Assembly: GCF_002078355.1 (NCBI RefSeq)
Contig: NZ_CP015363.1
Coordinates: 1,674,001-1,738,000 of the forward strand
DNA length: 64,000 bases
Source of the DNA: Ferroplasma acidiphilum
GTDB taxonomy: Archaea > Thermoplasmatota > Thermoplasmata > Thermoplasmatales > Thermoplasmataceae
Reading direction: 5' to 3'
Below the pieces are notes generated by a model that made no database searches, was not told the origin of the DNA, and saw only the letters and a list, made by a program, of their open reading frames with translations. The number at the start of each line of letters is the position of its first letter. Positions within the stretch are counted from its first letter, which is position 1. A program made the position numbers and the translations under genes. This document shows positions 1-7,700 of this stretch, in pieces.

Positions 1-287
1 CTTGTTTTTGATGGCATTTTTGACCTGAGTATTGATATGCCCAGGTAAAGCATGAAAATACCACCTATTATGTATATAACCTTCAGAATTGTAGGGCTTA
101 TGATTCCATTGGTAAGGAATACTATGGCAAAAAATGTTAAATCCGCGGTCATTGCACCTAATCCTACAAGTGTGCCATGAAGCGGAGATTTAAGCGCTTC
201 GTTTGCAATAATTGAATTTACGGAACCGGGCGGGCCTGCAAGTGATAGCCCCAGCAGGATGCCTAAGCCATAGTCGTAAAGAAACAT
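1..287 (-). CDS. LysE/RhtB family amino-acid exporter (partial, N-terminal part)
   Basis: The reading frame starts with ATG at 287 and runs off the left edge of the window, so only about 95 N-terminal residues are visible. They form hydrophobic helices with the family's early segment: a glycine/leucine-rich first helix followed by AGPPGSVN, then a second helix ending in LTNG and a third with YIIGGIFMLYLGI. LysE/RhtB proteins are six-helix inner-membrane exporters of amino acids and similar small metabolites; the AGPPG-type motif near residue 18 is typical. The substrate cannot be told from sequence. It lies 30 bp downstream of the ornithine cyclodeaminase-like gene on the same strand, so the two may be cotranscribed and linked to amino-acid handling; that link is inference. 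Confidence 0.8.
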   Translation of the reverse strand, partial: MFLYDYGLGILLGLSLAGPPGSVNSIIANEALKSPLHGTLVGLGAMTADLTFFAIVFLTNGIISPTILKVIYIIGGIFMLYLGISILRSKMPSKT

Positions 288-317
288 CTATGGAAATATT
301 ATAGGAGTATTTTAAAA

Positions 318-1208
318 TTATAGCAATGACATATTTTTAAGGACAATATATCCTGCAGCCAGGTCTTCCAGCCCTATTCCAAGGCATTTGAAAACAGATT
401 TGCTGTTTCTGTATTTATCAGGGTTTAACATAAATTCTCCCAATGTGGTTATTTTGCTCCTATCCTTTATATCGCTTATTTCTGATGATTCCATTGCTGA
501 TTGCTTAGAATTTTCCTCTATTACCAGCCCTGAGTTTTCAAATACATCCTTATCTGCTTCCCTTGAACCTAAGACATTTGAGCCGATCAGGTTAATATGG
601 TAATTTTCAGGTAGCATGGAATAATTAAATATTGGCTCCTCTGTATCCGTTGCAGATGCAATGATGTCTGATTCCTTAAGGCATGATAGGTCTTTAACGG
701 GTTCAACTTTAATTCTGGATTTTTCTGCAAATTTCTTTGCATGTTCAAAGTTTCTTGAATATACATGGGCATTTTCCAGTTCGTAGTACTCTGAAATTGA
801 ATTCAACTGTGATTCAGATTGAAATCCTGACCCTATAATTGTATAATTGATTCTCTTCTTCTTTACCAGCATTGTTGTAACCATTGCTGAAATAGCACCT
901 GTCCTTATCTGCCCGAGAACGTTTGCGTCCATTGCAAATAGTTTGCCGGGGTTTTCTGTACTGAACAGTATAACAAAAAACCGGTATCCGCTTTTTCCAT
1001 ACATATATGTTTTCAATCCTGCTATGCCACGTTTTTCATAAAGTGCTGGCATGGTGCTGAAAACAAAATCTTTTCCGTATATCCTGTCCCTGGGGCTAGA
1101 GTCAGATTCCCCTTTTCCATATGAAATAAAAGCTTCCTTTAACTCATCAACACATTCTTTTACAGGAAGGTTGTTTTTAACATCATTATCATCTATGTAG
1201 GTAATCAT
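318..1208 (-). CDS. Ornithine cyclodeaminase / mu-crystallin family protein
   Basis: This 296-residue protein matches the ornithine cyclodeaminase/mu-crystallin family in length and layout. Visible are the substrate-side segment GLKTYMY (Lys66), the IRTGAISA motif at about residues 101-108, and the Rossmann nucleotide-binding motif IIGSGFQSESQL at about 124-135. Family members are NAD(P)-dependent enzymes that act on amino or imino acids: ornithine cyclodeaminase, alanine dehydrogenase of archaeal type, ketimine reductase and pyrroline-carboxylate reductases. Sequence alone does not decide between them. It is divergent from the racemase-like gene at 1292 and upstream of the LysE-type exporter on its own strand, which fits amino-acid metabolism. 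Confidence 0.85.
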   Translation of the reverse strand: MITYIDDNDVKNNLPVKECVDELKEAFISYGKGESDSSPRDRIYGKDFVFSTMPALYEKRGIAGLKTYMYGKSGYRFFVILFSTENPGKLFAMDANVLGQIRTGAISAMVTTMLVKKKRINYTIIGSGFQSESQLNSISEYYELENAHVYSRNFEHAKKFAEKSRIKVEPVKDLSCLKESDIIASATDTEEPIFNYSMLPENYHINLIGSNVLGSREADKDVFENSGLVIEENSKQSAMESSEISDIKDRSKITTLGEFMLNPDKYRNSKSVFKCLGIGLEDLAAGYIVLKNMSLL

Positions 1209-1291
1209 AGTTTAACATATGATTATTATATTTCAATTTTCCCGGAATAAAATTCATAATAAATTAATAAACAGTGAAGAAATTATGAATT

Positions 1292-1963
1292 ATGATCAGG
1301 GTTGGCATGATAGTACCGGCCAACAACGTGGCACTGGAATACGATATGTATAGAATGGCTCCTGAAAATATGAGCTTCCATTCAACCAGGATGAGGCCTT
1401 CCAGGAACTGCGAGCCTGATGACCCGGTAAAATTCAGGAATGATTTGAAACAGGCCTATAGCTTATTGAGAAGATCATCAAACGTAATTGTATATGGCAG
1501 GACATTTGGAACACATAAAAATGCAGATATTATAAGGGAAGTATTCGGAAGAAATGTCATCATACCTGAGGAAGCTGTTATTGAATACCTCCAGGAATCA
1601 GGGAGCAAATACATGTGGCTTGGAACGCCATATATAAAGGAAAGGACAGATGAAGAAAAAGAATATTTTTCAAAGAAAGGTTTTCACATTGCCGGGTCCT
1701 ATGGATTAAATAAAATATATGCGCTGGACATTGCCAGAACCAGCCTGGAGGAAATAAGATGCATGCTGGATAAAAATATTGGTACTGTAGAAAAAAGTGA
1801 TTTAATTTACATCTCATGCACCGCAATGCCCACATCAAAAATCCTTGATAAGTTAAGCAGCATATATGGAAAACCGGTATTATCGGAAAACTCGGCTATA
1901 CTGTGGAAAATATCCAGGATTACCGGAAATCCCATAAGAATACCAGGTTTGCAGGATATTTGA
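1292..1963 (+). CDS. Asp/Glu racemase superfamily protein (maleate isomerase / arylmalonate decarboxylase-like) with one catalytic Cys missing
   Basis: The 223-residue protein opens with GMIVPANNVALEYD, the N-terminal signature of the maleate cis-trans isomerase/arylmalonate decarboxylase branch of the Asp/Glu racemase superfamily. It has RMAP at about residue 21. These enzymes normally use two opposing cysteines. The second is present (Cys176 in YISCTAMP), but the position of the first, usually in a YGCTSG-like motif, is arginine here (YGRTFGTH, Arg70). Arylmalonate decarboxylase also keeps only the second cysteine, so a decarboxylase or non-racemising lyase is as likely as an isomerase. The substrate is unknown. 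The start ATG at 1292 is preferred because it begins the conserved strand directly. A second ATG at 1285 is out of frame. Confidence 0.75.
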   Translation: MIRVGMIVPANNVALEYDMYRMAPENMSFHSTRMRPSRNCEPDDPVKFRNDLKQAYSLLRRSSNVIVYGRTFGTHKNADIIREVFGRNVIIPEEAVIEYLQESGSKYMWLGTPYIKERTDEEKEYFSKKGFHIAGSYGLNKIYALDIARTSLEEIRCMLDKNIGTVEKSDLIYISCTAMPTSKILDKLSSIYGKPVLSENSAILWKISRITGNPIRIPGLQDI

Positions 1964-2022
1964 TTTATTCCCATATTATTTAAATATGAATAATTATTTA
2001 TTTTTAGTTACAATATGAATAT

Positions 2023-3129
2023 ATGTCAATAGCTTATAATAAGGATTACTGGTTCGATTTTTTGAAGGATAATGAAATTAAGGAGAAAGATGCACATGAA
2101 CTGCTGAACATGGATATTTATTCGTTGATGTCACTTGGTGACTCCCTGGCATCACGGGAAGTGGGGGATAAGGTTTCATATGCCGTTTCCTACAATATCA
2201 ATTATTCAAATTTTTGCACGGCTTCATGTCCCATATGTGCGTATTATGTTCCATATAAAATTAAAAAATATAACCCTGAAAAGGGATTCGAGCTTTCGGT
2301 AGAGGATGTGCATAAGGAAGCCATGAAGGCAAAGGAACTTAACGTTACGGAAATACATATAGTTGGCGGATTCAATCCTGATTTAAATTTGGAATACTAT
2401 GAAAACATTTTCCGCGAAGTAAAAAAAGTATTGCCGGATATTACACTGAAAACATTCACTATACCTGAAATAGACTTTATAGCGAGAACCACTGGAAATT
2501 CTATTCCTGAAGTTATAGACAGGTTCAGGAAAGCAGGAATGGATGCACATACAGGTGGAGGGGCAGAAATATTCAATGAAGAGGTCAGGAAACAGATAAC
2601 AACTCCTGAAAAAATTTCCGGTGAAAAATGGCTGGAGGATGCGAAACTAATACACAGCCTTGGAGTAAAAGGCAATTCGACAATGACCTATGGAACAGTA
2701 GAAAATTATGATGATATTATAAACCATATGGTTAGATTGAGGGATAACCAGCTGGAGCAGCCCGGATTTTTATCATTTATTCCATTAAAATTCAGCATAG
2801 AAAATACACCTTTATATAAAATGGGAAAGGTAAGGATGCCTGCCTCTGGAGACAAGGATATCAGGGTTTACGCACTGGCAAGGGCAATTCTTGGAAAAGC
2901 CATAAGGAATGTGAGTGTCTACTGGGTTGCACTTGGCAAAGAGCTTGCACAGGTTGCACTGATGTCCGGTGGAAGCGACCTTGTTGGAACTGCATTCAGT
3001 GAGAAAGTCTTCGGTGCAACAAACAGGCATACCTCTGGTAGCGTGGAAGAGCTTAACCATTTAATTGAGGAAATAGGAAAGGTGCCGGCACTCAGGGATA
3101 CATTTTACAACATAAAGGAGTACTATTAA
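2023..3129 (+). CDS. mqnE: Aminofutalosine synthase MqnE (radical SAM)
   Basis: This 368-residue radical SAM protein carries the cluster motif CTASCPIC (Cys65, Cys69, Cys72), followed by the VGGFNPD and GGGAEIF motifs and EKISGEKWLEDAKLIHSLG typical of MqnE. MqnE joins the MqnA product 3-[(1-carboxyvinyl)oxy]benzoate to SAM to give 6-amino-6-deoxyfutalosine in the futalosine route to menaquinone. It resembles CofH and MqnC, but the KTFT/IPEID segment and GGGAEIF rather than IPGAGGEIL favour MqnE. mqnA begins 1 bp after its stop codon, and mqnC follows at 3933, so the three form a pathway cluster. The family's usual YGHIE motif reads YGTVE here. Confidence 0.85.
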   Translation: MSIAYNKDYWFDFLKDNEIKEKDAHELLNMDIYSLMSLGDSLASREVGDKVSYAVSYNINYSNFCTASCPICAYYVPYKIKKYNPEKGFELSVEDVHKEAMKAKELNVTEIHIVGGFNPDLNLEYYENIFREVKKVLPDITLKTFTIPEIDFIARTTGNSIPEVIDRFRKAGMDAHTGGGAEIFNEEVRKQITTPEKISGEKWLEDAKLIHSLGVKGNSTMTYGTVENYDDIINHMVRLRDNQLEQPGFLSFIPLKFSIENTPLYKMGKVRMPASGDKDIRVYALARAILGKAIRNVSVYWVALGKELAQVALMSGGSDLVGTAFSEKVFGATNRHTSGSVEELNHLIEEIGKVPALRDTFYNIKEYY

Positions 3130-3130
3130 C

Positions 3131-3853
3131 ATGATAGGACTCATCAATCTTTCACATTCTGACCCGCTCAGCATGACATTCTCCCCTGATGAAATTGTAA
3201 GGAAAAGTGCGGCGGACAATTACAGGGATCTGGAGGAGGGGAGAACTGAAATAGGCATGGTATCCCTTGTTACATACCTGGAGCACAGTGATAAATTAAA
3301 CCTTGTAAAAAGCATTAACATACATACAAAGGCAAACAGCATATCAACAATACTCCTTTCCAGATCTGGATATCTCAAAAATAATATAAAAATAAATGTA
3401 ACATCACTTACAAAAACTACTGAATTTTATTTGAAACTGGTTCTTGAGAAAATGGGAATATCCTTTGAATTAAAGGAATCGGGATATTCTGATTATGAAA
3501 ACCTCCTTAAGGATGCGGATTATGCACTGGTTATTGGAGATGAAGCAATAAAAGCTTATTCAGGTTCTGCAAATATACTTCTTGATGTTGGGCTTGAGTT
3601 CTCAAAGCTATACGGGCTTGAGCCGGTTTATGCCGTTGCGGCATCCCGGAATGCAGTAGATAATGCCAGAATCAGTGATCTTGATAAGCATATAGAAGAT
3701 TCAAAAAAATACATAAAGGAATCGGCAGAAAAAAACTCATTAAAATTCCATGTAAAGAGAGAATTAATGGAAGAGTATTACAGGGTAATGGATTATTCCT
3801 TCAACAATAGCGTAATGAAAACTATTGAATTTGCCCGTAAAATAATCGGATAA
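3131..3853 (+). CDS. mqnA: Chorismate dehydratase MqnA (MqnA/MqnD family)
   Basis: The product is a 240-residue member of the periplasmic-binding-protein-like MqnA/MqnD family. It starts MIGLINLSHSDPL and has the typical LEEGRTEIGMVSLVTYLEHS segment near residues 36-55, where family members bind the substrate carboxylates. MqnA dehydrates chorismate to 3-[(1-carboxyvinyl)oxy]benzoate, the first committed step of futalosine-dependent menaquinone synthesis. MqnD (a later step) shares the fold; the position between mqnE and mqnC and the early SIN-x-Ser segment favour MqnA. It is somewhat shorter than bacterial MqnA (about 270-290 residues). The ATG follows the mqnE stop by one base, implying coupled translation. 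Confidence 0.75.
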   Translation: MIGLINLSHSDPLSMTFSPDEIVRKSAADNYRDLEEGRTEIGMVSLVTYLEHSDKLNLVKSINIHTKANSISTILLSRSGYLKNNIKINVTSLTKTTEFYLKLVLEKMGISFELKESGYSDYENLLKDADYALVIGDEAIKAYSGSANILLDVGLEFSKLYGLEPVYAVAASRNAVDNARISDLDKHIEDSKKYIKESAEKNSLKFHVKRELMEEYYRVMDYSFNNSVMKTIEFARKIIG

Positions 3854-3932
3854 ATGTATATTTGCAATTAATTATTTTTTTCATAAAAGTTATTTTTAGA
3901 TACCTATTTATTTTATAATGTGATGATATATT

Positions 3933-5030
3933 ATGATTTCTTACGGTTACATAGATACAATAGAAGATAAAATAAAGAATGGGGAAACACTTGATGAGAA
4001 TGAAATAGTTTCATTATATGATTCTACAAGCCTCAGGGACCTTGGAAGGCTTGCCAGGGGCATTACTGATAAAATTTCTGGAAACAGGGTTTCATTCGTT
4101 TCCAATTTAATATTAAATTATACAAACGTTTGCAATGTAAGGTGCCATTTCTGTGCTTTTTACAGGACACAGAATGACGGCGATGCATACACCCTTTCAA
4201 TAGATGATGTTGTAAATGAGATAAAGACATATTATGAGCCATATGGCATAAGGCAACTTTTAATACAGGGTGGCGTTAATTCTTTCCTTGACCTTGATTA
4301 TTATACAGAGCTATTTGGCAGAATAAAAAAAGAATTTCCTGGATTAGGCATACACGGGCTTTCAACAGCTGAACTTCATTTTATATCGCTTAAGGCACAC
4401 ATCCCCATGAAGGATTTATTAATTAAATTAAGGGAAAGCGGGTTAGAAACAATACCCGGTGCCGGTGGCGAAATTCTGGATGGCAGTGTGAGAAAAAGGA
4501 TGGGCAGGCCTGAAGCAAGTGGAAGGCAGTGGCTGGAGATTATGGAGACCGCGCACAAGCTCGGTATACACACATCAGCAACAATGATGTTCGGGCACCT
4601 GGAAACTTCACTTGACAAAGCACACCATCTGCTTTCTATACTGGAATTGCAGAAGAAATACCATGGATTTTTATCATTCACCCCCTGGAATTTTGAACCT
4701 GGCAATACAGAGCTTGCAAAGGAAGGCTACAAGTACAGGTCTGGTGGAGTATCTGTACTTAAAAATATTGCAATAGCAAGGATAGTCTTCAATAATGAAT
4801 TGCCAATCATACAGAGTTCATGGCTTACAAACGGTATGCAGATGGCACAGATGGCCATATTATTCGGTGCAAACGACTGGGGAGGAACAATATACGATGA
4901 AAAGGTAATACCTGCAACAGGAAAGCAGGTAGGCAACCTGAGAAAGGAATACATAATAAACTCCATCAAGCAGATTAACATGGTTCCTGTGGAAAGGGAT
5001 AATATGTATAATCCGGTTAAAACCTATTGA
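3933..5030 (+). CDS. mqnC: Cyclic dehypoxanthinyl futalosine synthase MqnC (radical SAM)
   Basis: The 365-residue protein has the radical SAM motif CNVRCHFCAFYR (Cys67, Cys71, Cys74), then LIQGGVN, IPGAGGEILDGSVRKRM and TSATMMFGHLET, which together are diagnostic for MqnC. The enzyme cyclises dehypoxanthine futalosine to the dihydroxynaphthoate-type ring in the futalosine menaquinone pathway. The start is supported by a GTGATGAT Shine-Dalgarno-like site at 3922-3929. A TATA-like stretch at about 3906-3917 suggests it can also be transcribed apart from mqnE-mqnA. MqnB and MqnD are not in the window. The gene ends in a convergent, AT-rich 71-bp gap before the gene at 5102. Confidence 0.88.
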   Translation: MISYGYIDTIEDKIKNGETLDENEIVSLYDSTSLRDLGRLARGITDKISGNRVSFVSNLILNYTNVCNVRCHFCAFYRTQNDGDAYTLSIDDVVNEIKTYYEPYGIRQLLIQGGVNSFLDLDYYTELFGRIKKEFPGLGIHGLSTAELHFISLKAHIPMKDLLIKLRESGLETIPGAGGEILDGSVRKRMGRPEASGRQWLEIMETAHKLGIHTSATMMFGHLETSLDKAHHLLSILELQKKYHGFLSFTPWNFEPGNTELAKEGYKYRSGGVSVLKNIAIARIVFNNELPIIQSSWLTNGMQMAQMAILFGANDWGGTIYDEKVIPATGKQVGNLRKEYIINSIKQINMVPVERDNMYNPVKTY

Positions 5031-5101
5031 TTATTATAAATTATATTATTTTTAGAATTTCTGTGTTTTCCTTATTAATATAGAATGTATAGAAATTTTT
5101 C

Positions 5102-5404
5102 TTAATCCATGTGGAAGACTTCTTCATATGGCGAAGGAATTATATCGTCCCTACCTGTTATAATGCCTTTCATGGATTCCTGCCACTTTTCATTGATCTT
5201 GCTCTTATTGATAATTCTCATTGTGGCCTCAAAGTCATCGCATTCCCAGTATCCATATACATCATTTCCTTTTAAGAAGAGGGAATAATTCCTTATGCCT
5301 GCCTTTTTTAATTCCTCAAGCATTTCAGGCCATATATTTTGATGCCTGGAAATGTATAATTCTTTATCTGCCGGGTTAATGCTGAGCTTGAAAAAATATC
5401 TCAT
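5102..5404 (-). CDS. L-rhamnose mutarotase family protein
   Basis: This 100-residue protein matches the rhamnose mutarotase (RhaM, DUF718) family throughout. It has the N-terminal YFFKLSINPADKELYISRHQ segment, NIWPEMLEELKKAGIRNYSLFL, then YGYWECDDFEA and a C-terminal W-rich segment. Family members are small ferredoxin-like dimers that interconvert the anomers of L-rhamnose or related 6-deoxy sugars. No other rhamnose-catabolic gene is nearby, so the physiological sugar is unknown. The neighbour downstream on the same strand is mqnC in convergent orientation. The upstream enoyl-CoA hydratase gene is 62 bp away on the same strand. Confidence 0.85.
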   Translation of the reverse strand: MRYFFKLSINPADKELYISRHQNIWPEMLEELKKAGIRNYSLFLKGNDVYGYWECDDFEATMRIINKSKINEKWQESMKGIITGRDDIIPSPYEEVFHMD

Positions 5405-5466
5405 AATAATAAAAATATTTCATTTCTATTTAAAGTTTCCATTGTGGATGAAAGTGTTACTATTGC

Positions 5467-6231
5467 TTATTTTCCGATAAATTTTGGGCCGCGCTTTTCT
5501 CTGAATGCAGAGACACCTTCGCGGAAATCATGGCTTGTTCCAAGATCTGACTGCAACCTTGCTTCATCCTGCAGGAACTCATCAAGGCCGTAATAAAGAG
5601 ATTGATTAATAAGCTGCTTTGAAACAGAATATGCCCTGTATGGACCATTTGACAACTTTTCTGCAAGTTCAATTGCATCCATAAATGGATCATCTACAAC
5701 CTGTACCAGCCCCATTTCTTCAGCTTCCTTAGCTGAAAATGATCCACCGTACAGCAGGTATGGCCTGGCTTTAGCTCCTGCAAGGCGCGATAGAATGAGC
5801 ACGAGCCCTGTATCGGGGGCAAGGGCTATGCCATGGAATCCCATAATGAAGTTTGTTTCACGTGATGCAAAGGATATATCGCATGCCAGTGCAAGGCTCA
5901 TGCCTGCTCCGGCTGCCACACCGTTTATTGCAGAGATAAATATTTTCCTGCTGTTCACCATCTCTTTCAGGATAGGGTGAAATGAATTTGATAGCTCATC
6001 CTTTATATCAACCTCTTTATCTGATGTTGATGTAAGATCAGCGCCTGCTGAAAAAGCCTTGCCCTTTCCGGTTAATATTGCTATTCTCTTAGCTGGATCA
6101 GAATTGAAGTCCTTGAAAGCTGCTAATAGATCAGACCTTACATCGTCACCGAGAGCATTTAGTTTGTTAGCCCTGTTGATTTCAATAACAGAAACATATC
6201 CCCTATCCTCAATAAGCAGTGTGTTATACAT
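5467..6231 (-). CDS. Enoyl-CoA hydratase/isomerase (crotonase) family protein
   Basis: The 254-residue protein is a full-length crotonase. The two oxyanion-hole segments are GKAFSAGADL (about residues 55-64) and NGVAAGAGMSLALACD (about 103-118), followed by the family segment PDTGLVLILSRLAG. Crotonases bind acyl-CoA thioesters and stabilise the enolate; hydration, isomerisation and ring cleavage all occur in the family. The usual first catalytic glutamate of true enoyl-CoA hydratases is not obvious, and the PDTG segment resembles the isomerase/PaaG branch, so the precise reaction is open. It stands alone on the minus strand between the rhamnose mutarotase-like gene and glyA. Confidence 0.85.
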   Translation of the reverse strand: MYNTLLIEDRGYVSVIEINRANKLNALGDDVRSDLLAAFKDFNSDPAKRIAILTGKGKAFSAGADLTSTSDKEVDIKDELSNSFHPILKEMVNSRKIFISAINGVAAGAGMSLALACDISFASRETNFIMGFHGIALAPDTGLVLILSRLAGAKARPYLLYGGSFSAKEAEEMGLVQVVDDPFMDAIELAEKLSNGPYRAYSVSKQLINQSLYYGLDEFLQDEARLQSDLGTSHDFREGVSAFREKRGPKFIGK

Positions 6232-6337
6232 ATTAACTGAATATAACGCAGGGGCATTAAAAACCTTTTTGACCGGTACATTGCTGAGAATATTAAAAAA
6301 TTAAAAAAGGGCAGATACTGGAAATAAATTGGAAAAA

Positions 6338-7639
6338 TTATTTGAAAAGTTCAATATACTGGTATGGCTTGAATTTCCCGAAACAGTATTTCACTTCATT
6401 GAATGTGGATTTGAAGTCCCGGACTTTCTCTGCCATAACTTCAGGGTCTTTTTTCTTAATTATTATATCGCTGATTAATTCAGCGAGTTCCTTTATGTCC
6501 GCTTCCTTAAATCCAATTCTTGTGACTTCCTGTGTTCCAATTCTGATGCCACTTGGGTTCATTGATTTCTTATTGTCGTCGTATGGCAGCAGGTTTTTGT
6601 TCAATATTATATTGCAACTTTCCAGCTTTTCTGCAACTTCCTTACCGCCACCATTCTTGGAAACATCTATGGCCAGTGTATGTGATTTTGTAAATCCGTT
6701 CTTTTCTCCAAGGACATTAAAACCCAATTTGCTCAATTCTGAACCAAGTGTCTGGGCATTTTTTATGATCTGTTTGGCATATGCTTCTCCGTAATCCAGA
6801 TGCTCGGCTAATGTTACACCAAGTGCGGCCATTGCATTGAGGTGATGGTTACTCAGAGTACCAGGGAATACGCCACGCTGGACTTTTTTCCATTTTTCCT
6901 CTGTAGTTTCCCCTATTATTATTCCATGCTGTGGCCCGGGAAGTGTCTTATGTGTGCTTCCAGTAATTATCTGTGCACCTTCCCTCAATGGGTCCTGGAA
7001 TTGTTTTCCACCTATCAATCCAAGTACATGTGCTGCATCGTAGACAACGGTAGACCCTATTTCCTCCAGGGTATCACGCAGCTCTTTAAGCGGTGTTGGG
7101 AAAAGGAATACAGATTGTCCGAACCAGGCAAGCTTTGGTTTTGCCTGCTTAAGCAATTTTATAGTTCCATCCACATCTATGTTCATTTCGTCAACATCAA
7201 ATGGATAATTAAGTGTTTTAAGCCCCCTGAATCCAACTGCACCGAAAGGTGCTGAACTTATATGCCCTCCACCAGAGAGGGCTGGTGTTGTTATTGTGTC
7301 CCCGGGTTTTGTAAATGCATAGAGGACAGCCATATTGGAATTTGTTCCTGAAAGTGGCCTCGGGTCTACATACTTTGCGTTGAAAAGTGCCCTTCCTAAA
7401 TCTGTTACCTTATCTTCAATAATATCAACTATCTGGTTCCCCTGGTAGTACCTTTTGTGTGGCAATCCCTCGGCGTATCTGAATCCAAGGTCTGTAAGCA
7501 ACATTTCCATGGCCATGGGGCTCATTATATTTTCTGAAGCTATAAGTGGAATGCTTTCTTCAAAAAATTTGTTATGCTTCATTGCTAATTCCCTTATAAA
7601 AAGTGCATCTTCAAGAAATTCATCGCTTTTATTTAACAT
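6338..7639 (-). CDS. glyA: Serine hydroxymethyltransferase
   Basis: This 433-residue fold-type I PLP enzyme has the SHMT signature: ASENIMSP near residue 36, HKRYYQGN, the PLP-lysine segment GSTHKTLPGPQHG, and GIRIGTQEVTR near the C-terminus. It interconverts serine and glycine using a pterin one-carbon carrier (folate or a modified pterin in archaea). The length and the HKTLPGPQHG form are those of archaeal SHMT. folP (dihydropteroate synthase) at 50956 suggests a related pterin is made. The start ATG is followed by LNKSDEFLED, and a TATA-like run lies just upstream (about 7665-7690 on the opposite strand). Confidence 0.95.
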   Translation of the reverse strand: MLNKSDEFLEDALFIRELAMKHNKFFEESIPLIASENIMSPMAMEMLLTDLGFRYAEGLPHKRYYQGNQIVDIIEDKVTDLGRALFNAKYVDPRPLSGTNSNMAVLYAFTKPGDTITTPALSGGGHISSAPFGAVGFRGLKTLNYPFDVDEMNIDVDGTIKLLKQAKPKLAWFGQSVFLFPTPLKELRDTLEEIGSTVVYDAAHVLGLIGGKQFQDPLREGAQIITGSTHKTLPGPQHGIIIGETTEEKWKKVQRGVFPGTLSNHHLNAMAALGVTLAEHLDYGEAYAKQIIKNAQTLGSELSKLGFNVLGEKNGFTKSHTLAIDVSKNGGGKEVAEKLESCNIILNKNLLPYDDNKKSMNPSGIRIGTQEVTRIGFKEADIKELAELISDIIIKKKDPEVMAEKVRDFKSTFNEVKYCFGKFKPYQYIELFK

Positions 7640-7700
7640 TAAATAGATAATATAAAAAGGTATATTTATCTTTACATTTAAAATTTATAAATTTATAAAA

